Positions 30,340 to 41,796 of a stretch of DNA of 64,000 bases are shown piece after piece. The notes beneath the pieces are model-generated. The model searched no databases. It saw only the letters and a program-made list of their open reading frames with translations, and had not been told where the DNA came from. Both the position numbers and the translations under genes were made by a program. The first letter of the stretch is position 1. Each line of letters starts with the position of its first letter. The DNA lies in the NCBI GenBank assembly GCA_020284085.1, contig JACEVL010000411.1:372001-436000 (forward strand), given 5' to 3'. The DNA comes from Aporrectodea caliginosa. Its lineage: Eukaryota > Annelida > Clitellata > Crassiclitellata > Lumbricidae.

Positions 30340-32425
30340 AGTCCAATCCGTAAGAAGGGGGCTGCATTTCCGAAAGCAACCATGAATGACTAATGCCTTG
30401 TTAAAATCTTGTAGAACTAAGTCTAAATTATATTTAAAATACATAAAGAATCCCAATAGTAATAATAAAAGAATATTCACGACCTAGGCCCTACAGGAAC
30501 AAATTCAAATCCTTGCGCCTTAACGCGGAACGAAATTATTATGAGGCTGAGTTTATTAGACTAAGCATATATAGTCTTAACCTTAAAAAAGCCTGGACTA
30601 TAATTCGCTCTATCTTAAGACCGAATCACAATCCGTCAAATATTGATTCCCTCATGATTAACGGTACGATAGTTGATAACCCCCAAATAATGGCTGATAA
30701 GTTTAACGACTATTTTACGAGCATATATATGCCAAACGCTTGCAGCTGGGATTCCAAAATCTGAGAATTCCTTTCGATCTTATTTGAAACCATCCCCGCC
30801 TAACTCCTTTGTTGCGGACTTAACTATTCCCCAAGAAATTATTTCTTTAACAGCCTCTATTCGCACTACCCATTCTTCAGCACTTGACGACATTGACCCG
30901 ACTGTTGCTAGTAGGATCATTGATTATGTAGCTGCTCCATTATCGGATAGTATTAAATCTTCTTTGTCACTGCATGGTGTTGTACCCTCTTTCTTAAAGA
31001 TAGCAAAAGTTGTACCGGTCTATAAACAGGGTAACAGCCAGGATGTCACTAACTATAGGCCTATTTCTATCCTTCCCTTTTTTCTAAGATCCTTGAAAAA
31101 TCAATGTACCGACGTTTATATAGCCTACCTATATTGACAAAATGAATATTTTATATCCCAATCAACATGGTTTTCAATCTGGTCACTCCACCTCAATGGC
31201 ACTGCTTGACATGCAAGATAAGATTGCTAGTGCTATCGATGAAAATAAATTTTCAATTGGTATCTTCTTCGATCTGGCAAAGGCCTTTGATACGGCGGCC
31301 CACTCTATTCTGTTAGCTAAACTTGAAAACTATGGAATACGTGGAGTCCCGCTCTTGTGGTTTAAAAGTTACTTTGATCAAAGACGCCAATGTGTTTGCT
31401 GTAAAGGTTGTCAGTCTAGAACTAAACTTATTACATGTGGTGTCCCACAGGGGTCAGTTTTGGGTCCGCTGCTGTTCTTACTATACATTAATGACTTGCC
31501 GAATGCATCTGACCAACTTAACTTTATTCTTTTTTGCAGATAACACCAATTTGCAGATGACACCAATGTCTTTTTCTCTCATAAATCAATCCAGTCTCTG
31601 CTATCTATTGCCAACACTGAACTTATCCATGTGGCGGAATGGTTTAAGGCTAATAAACTTTCTCTTAACCTGGGAAAACTAATTATGTCCTTTTCCATCG
31701 GAAACCCGTCCCCGCTGCTGATTTCATCCTCTCCATTGACAATATTCCTATTGCTCAAGTCAATTCTTCCAAATTCCTCGGGGTCTATATTGACCAACAT
31801 TTAACCTGGAATGATCACATAAGTAACATTTCCACTAAGGTTGCCAAGAACATAGGGATTCTGGCTCGTGTATCCTACCTGTTACCCTCTAGAGTTCTGC
31901 ATACACTATATTATTCTCTTGTTTATACCTTTACTTGACATACTGTAATATTGCTTGGGCCTCCAATTATTCCTCTCGTCTGAATAGGCTATCTATATTA
32001 CAGAGATGAGTTGTACGTATTATTGCTGGGAGATCATTGATAACTAACACTGCAAGTAGATATAGTATACTACGAATACTTAATATCCCTCAGATAAATA
32101 AATTGCAAATCTATGAATTTATGTATCGTTTCGCCAACAAATCTCTTCACCCAATCGTCAGTCGCTACTTCTCTAAGATCTCTGATACTCATTCTCACTA
32201 TACAAGATCTCTCGATAACTTTGATGGAACCTATGCATGCCCGCACTAACACTCGTTATTTTACCTTAAGATGCACTGGTCCTCCTGCCTGGAATAACCT
32301 ACCGAAGTCACTGCGCACTCTTCCGAATCTTGCCCTATTTAAAAAAGAGTTCAGAGCGTATACCTCATTGACAATAGTCAATGAGTTATCTAAATATGGT
32401 TATTCATTGTTCTTCCACAATTAGT
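30340..32425 (+). pseudogene. LINE ORF2 pseudogene: linker, RT and C-terminus
   Basis: Most of a LINE ORF2 can be followed through frameshifts. The linker has NALLKSCRTKSKLYLKYIKN, YRNKFKSLRLNAERNYYEAE and AWTIIRSILRP. The RT part has IAKVVPVYKQGN and NYRPISILPFF, then NQHGFQSGHSTSMALLDMQD. FFDLAKAFDTAAHSILLAKL has the first catalytic Asp block, followed by GVPQGSVLGPLLFLLYINDL and FADDTNVFF with the catalytic DD. The C-terminal part has ADTxL-like SILQR...IIAGRSL, HYTRS and GPPAWNNLPKSLRTLP, ending at a TAG near 32424. Stops or shifts lie near 30480, 30763, 31137, 31540 and 31935. The endonuclease domain is absent (5' truncation). The pattern is CR1-like. Confidence 0.85.
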
Positions 32426-32666
32426 TAAGTGACCTAGTTAAGTATTGTTAGTTAAGCCAGTTATTCTCATTTTGTTCTGACAATGCTATTAATTTTGTGT
32501 ATACTCAACCATCATCCCTTTGCGAACATGGTACACGGGTATCCCTAACTAAGCGGGACTTCAGTTCCTTCTGGGTACCCGATTGTTTCCCTCAAACGTT
32601 AATAAGATAATCATGTGATCAGTCTGCTTTCTGTTTTAAATTTCCAAACTTTTAATCGGTGATTAT

Positions 32667-33300
32667 TGTAACGGAAATAGGACTTCGTCTCAGGAGCCCG
32701 AGTGTAGGCGCGTGTCGCTCAGGATGGGAGCGTAAGTAAGGCCTCCGTTGTATTTCGAAGGGCTTCAGCATCCGCCAGTCAATCCCCGTGCTCAGCAAAG
32801 TCAACCCCCGAAAGGATTCAACACCAAAGTTCAATGACGATCTTTATTCAACACCAACGAGAAGATGAGTAACGAACTACTAAACTTACACAAGAGCGCT
32901 CTCTATTTAAACCCAGCAGGACACCAAGGGCTGGACACCACCCACCCAGGAACCAAGCCTAGGAACTAAGCCTAGGAACCAAGCCTAAAGGAGCCAAGCC
33001 TAGGAACCAAGCTTATAAGGGAGCCAAGCCTAGGAACCAAGCCTAAGGGAGCCAAGCCTAAGGAACCAAGCCTAGGAACCAAGCCTAAAGGAGCCAAGCC
33101 TAGGAACCATTGAACCAAGCCTAAAGGAGCCAAGCCTAGGAACCAAGCCTAAGGGAACCAAGCCTAAGAAACCAAGCCTAAGGGAGCCAAGCCTAAGGAA
33201 CCAAGCCTCGGAACCAAGCCTAGGAACCAAGCCTAAGGGAGCCAAGCCTAAGGGTGGGGAAGGAGGCCAAAGCAGGGGCCAAGGCAGAAACGCCACATCA
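32667..33300 (-). mobile_element. Candidate solo LTR with internal minisatellite
   Basis: The segment starts TGTAACGG and ends CACATCA, that is TG...CA on either strand, and is flanked by TGATTAT on both sides (32660-32666 and 33301-33307). On the minus strand there is a TATA-like TTTAAATAG (near 32906) followed about 70 bp on by AATAAAGAT (near 32838), the usual promoter-then-poly(A) order. A 7-bp duplication is unusual for LTR elements (4-6 bp), which keeps the call tentative. Confidence 0.5.
32940..33252. repeat. Minisatellite, unit GGAACCAAGCCTA / GGGAGCCAAGCCTAA
   Basis: About 20 copies of a 13-16 bp unit with AACCAAGCCTA at its core. The LGLVPRLGS-type frame on the minus strand is a reading of it. 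Confidence 0.9.
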
Positions 33301-33307
33301 TGATTAT

Positions 33308-33660
33308 TCTGGATAACTACTTGTAAACTATTCACCGGAAACAATAAAAGGATTTATTGATTGCGGGTGGTTTATGCGGTCTCGGTATACGTTAACGTCA
33401 TGCGATCTACATTGGCCTCTGCTCTGTAAATGCATCTAAACTTCAATCCATCCTTAACGTTTTAGCCCGGCTCATAGGGGATATTGCGAGTTACAATCCG
33501 ATCTATATAATTATGTATATCAAATTGTAGCTCACTGTCGCATATACATGTATATATATATATATAAATTATATATATATAATTATACATGTCTATACGT
33601 CTGTTTGTCATCGTAGCAAAGTGGCAAAAAGTTGGTAGCAGACATGTTGTAGTTTGCTTA
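33308..33660. other. Tbx2/3 intron 2, AT palindrome only
   Basis: CATGTATATATATATATATA at 33547 and its mirror ending ATTATACATG at 33592 make an AT-rich inverted repeat. No gene is seen. Confidence 0.5.
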
Positions 33661-33664
33661 CAGC

Positions 33665-34300
33665 CCTAATTCTCTTTGATCTATATATCTGCTACATTCG
33701 ACACCCCATGCACTGCTCACAGCCAACTTCTTGACCACCTCGAACACTTCTTAGGTCTGGTCCTTAACTGCTTCGCGTCTTATCTGCATATTCGTTCACA
33801 GCATAAATTAATTAACTTCGGCGTTAATTTTTGGAACGGTGATATTCCGCAGAATTCCGTATTAGACTCTCTGTTTACACGAAACACCACATCACTAGGT
33901 TTACAACTAACTGACAGTTGACTCGCTAGACTATCATTTGTATGCAGATGATACTCAACTATTCCTCTCTTTTGGCAGTTATTCGCTTAACCCTGTATAC
34001 TCTCAAACTATTTTAAGTGATATCGATGTTGGAGGAGCTTGGTGGCAGAGGATGGATTGACTTCTTCTAATTTTTTTTTCTACCACTAAATTCCTTTCAT
34101 CGGAACAACTGGCCTGAGTCAGCTCAACTGGTTGTGCTGCAGAAAGTGCACGTATACTTTTAGCATAACATTGGCTCCACCGTGCCTTTTTCTGACCATG
34201 TCAAGCCATATGCAGGTTCGTTTCACATTAGGGATATGGGCAGAATCGGGTCCAATATGCCTCAAACTCAGCAGACGTTGGTAATTGTTCGACTTTTGTG
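33665..34300 (+). pseudogene. Highly diverged LINE RT remnant
   Basis: It encodes ISATFDTPCTAHSQLLDHLE, HFLGLVLNCFASYLHIRSQ, then IPQNSVLDSLFT (from GVPQGSVLGPLLF), a decayed YADD region, and later FSDHVKPYAGSFHIRDMGRI, in the right order for one LINE ORF2. Deletions and stops are many. Confidence 0.65.
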
Positions 34301-35165
34301 TCATTTCAGCGGATTACTTTGTCCAAACGCAGATTTGTTCAAGAAGAGGAATAAGTGGTGGATGGTCGGCGTGCAGCTGGAAACTCTCTAAACTCACGAG
34401 AAACGTTGAACACTTGTCATACATCTATTCGGTTCCATGTATTTCATTTCTATCTGTGTGAGATTTCTTTCCGCAACAATATGAACTCTTCGGAGCAATA
34501 CGCAACAACTTTCAACTCTGGCACAAAGATGTTCCAATATCATATAGCGAAGAATCATTAGGCACAAACATTTGTATATTATGGATCGTAATAGACTAGC
34601 ATCGGCGCCAAAACATCACCTCCACATTGGCCACTTTATATAGCTAAGACTGGTTTCAGATGGAACAGCTGTCACAACAAAAACCAGCTGCACATTTCAA
34701 TGTCGTAGCTAGAATCGGTATCTATACCACCATAAGGTTTGAATAAAACCTATAGTATTCAGTCCCGGCATGTTTGTGGAAGGCCTCAAATATCGAGCAA
34801 CTTGTATCATATCCGGATAAGACCAATACATCTTTGCCAGTCACGCGGCCAAAATACTTGAGTCATTTAGGTTGAAACACGCATTTTGATTAAGTTTCCG
34901 GTCTGATTCTATTCCTTTCAATTGTAGTTCTCGGCCATACTTTCCAAACGTCATTGCCTTGTATAAATAAGTTGTAGATTGGCCTATTTAGGTATAGATT
35001 TATTAGAAGCCATTACCTGTAACGTTTGATCATTAAGTCCTGAGAATTGCATAGCCACTACACTGATCATCTCATAAGCATCATAAAAGAATCGCTCGCA
35101 CAAGAATTTGACAGTCTTTCATAATATATCCTTCTGATGGAACATTATTGTTCCTTCTATAGGTT
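34301..35165. other. Tbx2/3 intron 2, no gene seen
   Basis: Nothing recognised apart from weak LINE-like sequence near 34330-34390. Confidence 0.4.
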
Positions 35166-35233
35166 CATGATACACAGCACATCGATGAACATGCATCAAA
35201 GGATGCATGTTCATCGATGTGCTGTGTATCATG
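35166..35233. repeat. Perfect palindrome: 32-bp arms, 4-bp loop
   Basis: 35166-35197 (CATGATACACAGCACATCGA...) is the exact reverse complement of 35202-35233, with AAAG between. It is directly followed by a TTGAATTGAATAA-type tail like a LINE 3' end. Confidence 0.95.
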
Positions 35234-36366
35234 TTGGTATGAATAAAAAGGCTTTAAATTGAATTGAATAATTTTCTTGGGTTGTTTTTATATAGTACAT
35301 TTAATATTTAATATTTCATTAAAATATATTCTAGCATAATTAATTATGGTTATTAAAAATGTTGTTTTTAGCTTCAAGATGGATTTCTTGATTGGATCAA
35401 CAGAGCTCAGCCAAAGTTTCACTGGGTAGGAATCTTCAGGCCTATTTTGTAATATCCATGCCTTACATGAAGAGATCTTGTTTGTGTCTTGAAATCCACT
35501 GCATCGTTTATGTTCGATCGCACTATTCTCTTGAACTGCAGTAAGGGACTAAATTAAACGAGTGGTTCTAAGTGAAGCAACTAATTTTACAATGTTGAAG
35601 GTACAGGCTGTTAATCCACCATTATTTGAAAATTTGCAGACAGCGGAATCTAAGGAAAACGAATGAATGTTTTACGAATTATCTCTGCGGTGAAATGTCC
35701 TGTAAGACCCAAAGGCACTGCTATTGAGAAAATGTAAAATTAAAAAGGCTTGTCTTAATTTAAGTTTAAAATGTATCTCGAGCGACCACGCAGTACCTGA
35801 AATTCTGGAAGTAAGCCTAGACTTGCTTAGACATTAAAGTTTGGGAAACCCACACGCGTAATAGCCGAAATTTTGGAAATGTACTCAAATTTGGGTAGCG
35901 GCTTATATGCCTGCAGGCGCCCAACAATGAGCTTGCGTCGTGAGTCGCAACATGTGACGTGCCATGGACAGACCTGAAGACCTGTATGAATATTATTCTC
36001 TGCCGTCGTGTCAGAAAAACCTGACAAAAAACCGTAATGGCACTATTTAGGAGACAACGAAAAAACTCTGCCATTTTTTAAGAACTGTTTTCGCAGCACA
36101 CAACCTTTTATAATCAACCATATTTTGTTCTCATGTTATTTGCCAGATAGCGCCAGCTTTCATAATAACACACACAGCAATTATTATCTAGATGACTACT
36201 TTTATTATGCAATCAGGATTCTAACAACTTATTAATGTATTCTTGTTTTATCCAGTGTATTTTAATAGGTAAAGAACTCTGTTCTCTGGAGTGTTTAGTA
36301 GGCGTATGATACAATTATTGTTCAGCATTTTCTGAAGTCCTGAATTTGACTTGAACTTTGTTTTAG
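35234..36366. other. Tbx2/3 intron 2, no gene seen
   Basis: AT-rich; no coding sequence recognised before the exon 3 acceptor. Confidence 0.4.
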
Positions 36367-36513
36367 ACAATACTCAATTCGATGCATAAATATCAGCCTC
36401 GTTTCCATCTCGTGCAAGCTAGTGACCTCTACCGGCTGCCATACAGTTCGTTCAGAACCTTTGTCTTCAAGGAAACTGAGTTCATCGCAGTAACCGCTTA
36501 TCAAAACGAGAAG
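36367..36513 (+). CDS. Tbx2/3: Tbx2/3 exon 3 (T-box)
   Basis: The 147-bp exon follows TTTGTTTTAG and encodes [34 protein letters not shown] and [15 protein letters not shown] (residues 244-292). These match the conserved T-box segment HKYQPRFH...[14 protein letters not shown]. The exon is phase 0 at both ends, with donor AAG/GTCAGA. Vertebrate T-box genes have an exon of similar content here. Confidence 0.97.
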
Positions 36514-37889
36514 GTCAGAATAAAAATTTACTACTACTCAAGACGAGAATTAAGATGACTGAGACCCAATTACATCATCGTATACTTAAGGAAAATGTCA
36601 TTTTTTTAAACGCATTGTACTAAGTCCTACTAACACGATATTCCAAAAATACATTTTTACCCGACTTAACTTTAAGTCCTAATCGGATAGATCTTTACGT
36701 GGGAATATCTCTAAATCGATGTGGCCTTTCTGTTGCATTGCAGCATTCGTATCTTCTCCAATACTGTACGTGATTTGGATGTTACATCATATTTGGCTTT
36801 AAGCGACAGTAGGTCTAACAGTAGCGCTACTGAGCCCTACTGAATGGCCTCGGCTGTGAGCGGCGCTATATAAATTACATTACATTACATTACATTAACA
36901 GTAATTTCTAACAATTGATCTTCTTGGGAGCATACAAAGAGTGTGCGTCGGACGAGCTTCAATCATCTTAAAGCACGTTCGAAAGATGGAGGAAGTATTG
37001 CAAGTTGTAGGGCTACCATCAGTGGTTTCTACCCCCCTAAACAACCGGGCTCAATCCCCCTCCCGGGCCTCCCTCTCTCCCATATCCCATATTGTCGACA
37101 TGAGTTTTAGCTCATTTCTGATTAGATAAATGTGTCTGTAATTCATAGGTTTTGTCTGCTAAAATATCATCAATCAAACTTCTATTTATACGAAGATTTC
37201 TTTCATCAATCCAGTTTCCATTTTAGATTGACCATATACAATGGATACCAATGCAAAATAGTTGAAGCACATAAAATGGAGGATTACCGGTAAAGCTGTT
37301 CAATGTTTATGCATGCCAGTTAACGGGTGTCAATTAAGTAGATTAAAATCTCGCATTCGCAATCGCCGAAATGCAACAAATTCATCAATTTACTCAACTT
37401 GAGTCGAGCATTAATGCATTATGGCATGGAGAGGAGAGTTGTTCACAATGCGATAAGGGTCATCAGGTTCAAGTAAAGGTTAGTTGGATACTACGGACCG
37501 CACGGTACCGCCAAGTCGCTAACCTGGTCAACTTGAAGGCGTGATGCTTTTGTCAGTGTTCCGTCCATTTGTCGGACCGTACACAATGTTGCCGCATGCC
37601 GACTCGCAACAGCGATACTTATATTTAATTTTTTCACGCGGTATAGTATTTTGGCTAGGCCTAATGAAATACATAAGTGAAAGCATATTTTTAAGTTAAA
37701 CCAATATAAATGTTTATTTTTGTCACAACATTGCAAACGATAAAGTCGCGCGATTAAGTGCTAGAACTCCATAACACATTAAGGACAGTGTATTAACAAA
37801 ATCGAGCGACTTAATCGGACGATGTCACCGGTTCACACTAATTTATACAAGAAAAGTTGGTCAGAACTGTGAGCGAAGGCTTACTTGTA
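36514..37889. other. Tbx2/3 intron 3, retroposon tail only
   Basis: Positions 36830-36900 end in GCGGCGCTATATAAATTACA followed by (TTACA)n, a plus-strand retroposon tail. Nothing else recognised. Confidence 0.5.
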
Positions 37890-37897
37890 GAAAGTGT

Positions 37898-39311
37898 CAG
37901 AAGCGTACGGAGCCGAAATGCCGCCCGGGGCGACGGCCCAAACTCCCGCCCTTGGGCACTTAATTTTGGATATGCTATTTTCTCTAAGAGATTGCAGTTT
38001 TCATGACGATCGTCGATCTTATTACATAATAGCCTACGCCTAAAATTTTATTTTATAAAGTTGATAGTTCGTCTGGATTTATCACTTTTCGCTTCATTTT
38101 TAAATTATCCATTTGAACTATAGCCTACATTTTCAACATACTGATATCTATATTATTAGACAATAAAACATTTTTTGCATGAGTTGCGACTTTAGCTCAT
38201 AAAGCTGACTTGCCGCTTCAGTTTCGGAGGTATCGTAGTAGAAACAAAAATATCTGCGCATAGCTGCAGCACCACCTACTTTTGTTATTTTTTAGATTTT
38301 TTAGATTTTCTCTGCGCTTCAGACCCCAAATTTTCAGTGTTTTTCAAAATTCAGCCCCACTTAGTTCAGCCTCTTACTCATTTACATTCTTAATGAATGA
38401 ATGAATATTGCGAGTGTCAGTAGCTAATGCGAGTGCGGCGAGAGGCACTATAGTAGGCATAACAATTATAGTAGCCTACCTCACAGTAAAACTCTTAAAG
38501 TTATTTATTTATTTTTACAGTGGTTCTAACACAGACTAAACGTCTTCTGAACCACTTAAAACCCTTGTTATGTTATGTTATGTTATTATCTCATTAGTTA
38601 CAGTTAAAAATATTATTGTGCGAACAAAACGGAACCATCAATGGAAATGAATGAATTAAAGACAGACAACAATTTTTAGTTAGGAAAATAATACTATTTA
38701 AGATTTTGTTTAAATTTGTTTATGTTATAATTTCGCGGAAGCAGTGTTAGGCCTACAGTAATGCTTGTGTCCGTTATAAAAGGGAAGACACAGCGCTGCT
38801 GCGCTGCATTCTTAAAAGAATATTTGCAACCGTTACTCCGCTGTACGGTGACGGTGCAAAGTTTGCAAACATGGCTAACTGTGCACAGTAGAAGTTTCAG
38901 TTTTAATAACAATAAAAATTAAAAATTAAGCGATGCATTTTATTTACTGGATAATCTGGATTATGGATATTATAGGCTAATATGCTCATATATAGTAAGC
39001 ACTACATACAAAGAAACTGCTTCCTTTTCTACAATTACATGTATGCCCTATGTTTAGTGTTTAAAGTAGAGCTCTCACAGTGATATCAACCCTAATGGAG
39101 GCTTAGGGGCAGCATCGGAAGCTAAGTCGACTTGACCAAAGTGACGGTTTCTTTCTTTCCTTTCTTCTTTTTCTACCTTTTTTTCTCTCCTACTTTATCA
39201 TTTTTTATCCAACATTTAAACCTTCTTAATATTTTTCTTCAACCCTATTTTGCCGCCTCTGCACAAGTGCCGCCCGGGGCGACTCGCCCCCTCCCCTTCG
39301 GTACGCCACTG
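37898..39311. mobile_element. Non-autonomous hAT element with a perfect 8-bp target duplication
   Basis: GAAAGTGT lies directly outside both ends (37890-37897 and 39312-39319). The ends CAGAAGCGTACGGAG and (reverse complement) CAGTGGCGTACCGAAG are inverted repeats with hAT-like CAG start, each followed inside by GCCGCCCGGGGCGAC in matching orientation. No transposase is seen in the 1.4 kb. Confidence 0.85.
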
Positions 39312-39691
39312 GAAAGTGTGTTAAAAATTGAAAAGAAGCACTTTCCCCTGTTTTTCACTAGGCACAGCTTGCGCCTGCTCTGTATAAGAATAGAAGTCTG
39401 TAATCATAGATATCCGGATTATTAAAGTTCATGGTAGCGGGTTACGTCGGTCGTTGGTTACGTCCTTGTTTTGAACATAGCCTAACACGTGAAGTGTGGT
39501 TTCAAAAGTGTTCGTGTCTGTAGAAACGAATTTTCCTTATTTTCAAAGCAGATACCGTATATAGGTAAGTCTTATTGTTAACCAATCTACTTTCTTTATA
39601 ATTATAGACCTAAACATTTCCTGAAAGTTGTATTTATTTTTAGCACATGACTTATTAATTGTTTTTTTATTAAGTATAAATTAACTAAAAT

Positions 39692-40775
39692 CACAGATGG
39701 GTACGATTAGCTAGAATTGCTAATCATTTAGAATTAGAATTAGCTACTGAAATTTGCTAATCGATTAGAATTAGAATTAGCAAACTCTTCTAGCTAATCG
39801 ATTAGAATTAGAATCAGCAGCAGCTAATCGATTAGCAATTAAAATTAGATTTCGATCATCAATAGTTTGATCAATTTATTTGCTTCATGAATTTGTCAAA
39901 GTTTAATCAAAGCACAGCAAGTTACTACAGCAAGTTGCTGTAGTCTATTACAATACCTAAAGCAGTAGCCTATTGCAATGCCTAAAGCTGCACAACTGCT
40001 ATAATTATGTGAGAACAGTCCACAAACCAGCAAGCAACACCACATCGGTCAATGTGACTATTGATTGTTTATTGTTTATTATATATGATGTATGTACACC
40101 AGAATGCGGATTGCAACTGGTTCAATAAAGAATATACTTACTTACTTACTTTAATCCATGCTGCGTTATTGGTATTGCTACTGCATACTCAGTAGCTATT
40201 ATTGACATTGCTACTGCATAAGCTGCAGTTATTGACACTGCTACTGCACAAGCTTGCTATTGCATTTTGCAATTAGCATGTCTTGAATCATTGCATAGCC
40301 TAGCCTACTGCGCCTAGCGTTTACGATGTAGAAATAAATACGCGTTCCATGGCAGCTGCGGTTGCAGGAACACAGTGATGCTGTAGATGAAGAACATGAA
40401 GACGAGCAAATCTTTCAGTGTTACATGAACAGAATGGACATAAAACCATGAACAGATAATTGAAAGTTTGAAACAGCCTTCAGATAAATAAGCAGGTAAG
40501 TATATTCTTCAAACTCAATATTAATAAACTCATTCTTAATGAACGCGTTCTCAGCCTAAAATTCAATCAACTAATCGATCAGCTAATCGATTTTCGATTA
40601 GAATTAGCTGAAAATTGCTAATCAATTAGAACTAGAATTAGCATCAGACGACAGCTAATCGATTAGAATTAGAATTAGCATCAGACGACAGCTAATCGAT
40701 TAGAATTAGAATTAGCTGTTTGTCTAATCGATTAGCTAATCGATTAGCATCTAATCGATTAGTTACCCATCTCTG
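39692..40775. mobile_element. hAT-like element carrying CTAATCGATTAG arrays, perfect 8-bp duplication
   Basis: ACTAAAAT flanks both ends (39684-39691 and 40776-40783). The left end CACAGATGGGTACGATTAG and the right end (reverse complement CAGAGATGGGTAACTAATCG) are inverted repeats. Subterminal blocks at 39705-39850 and 40560-40765 repeat GCTAATCGATTAG and AGAATTAGAATTAGC. The centre carries a LINE tail (40087-40145, ending CTTACTTACTT). No transposase frame is present. Confidence 0.85.
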
Positions 40776-40783
40776 ACTAAAAT

Positions 40784-41796
40784 AAAGGTTTTGGTCATTT
40801 ATCGTTTTAAACTCCAAAAGTAATGTTTACGTTCATGGTTCACATATACTTTTTAGTCTAGATTATTTTAAGTCTGGTATTAAAATGAATTGAACTTCTG
40901 ATGAAATTTTTTAGCATAAGTTGCGTAACATTTGCAATGGGGATTTGTGGTGTGAAATATGACATTTTAAATTAAATTTGTTATTCCAACTTAACTTAGC
41001 TATTTTTAATACATCGTAAAATACTAGTAAGCTAGTTCGTTTAAGGTGCATCCGTATTTTTATTTGCCAGATTGCATCGATATTTTGGGATGACTAGTTT
41101 TCATAGCCTACATAGATGGTGGAGACAGATAGGCCTAACCCAGAATTTTCATCAGCAAGGAATCTCAAATTGTTCAATTTCATGTATAGTTCTGTAAAAT
41201 GTTAGAATTGTGCATTTATAAATATTTACTGCCAAAAGGGTCGATTTTAAATTTAAAGTACAATATTATATGCTCCAAATTATTGAAGTTATTTAATTGT
41301 CTGCGTACACCATGGCCTATGGAGTTTGTGATGATCCCCATATTCCATAATCATGGAAGCTGGGGTGATTAGTGCCCTTTAGTTGCATTAGTTGCCTTCC
41401 ACATTTTACTTGTCTTCACTGACATCTATATTGCTCTTCTAGTAAAAAGAGAACAAAATGCATAAATTATGTAGAAAAAAATTAAAATGTCACTTCAGGA
41501 AAATGATTAATCACTTAACTCCTTGTTGCAGTATTAGGGTGACTATTATAATTCCGAATTCATTGTTGTAAAGTTTGTACCCATTCTCCCATTCGCTATC
41601 TAGATTGAGTTACCGTGCTTTCCACTCTTTGTGCCACTTATTATATTAACAATGCCCCTAACACTTGGTGTGAAAATACAACTTTTACAAAAGACATGTT
41701 TACGACAACCCCACCATTTAGATCAAATTGATGTCTTTGTGTAATTGCTATTAATACGAGTTCATTATTTTCTCATTCAAATTTGTAAAACTATTT
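40784..41796. other. Tbx2/3 intron 3, no gene seen
   Basis: AT-rich; nothing recognised. Confidence 0.4.

Noticed and set aside
33072..33344. 90-codon minus frame with LGLVPRLGS repeats
   Set aside because: It is a reading of the AACCAAGCCTA minisatellite.
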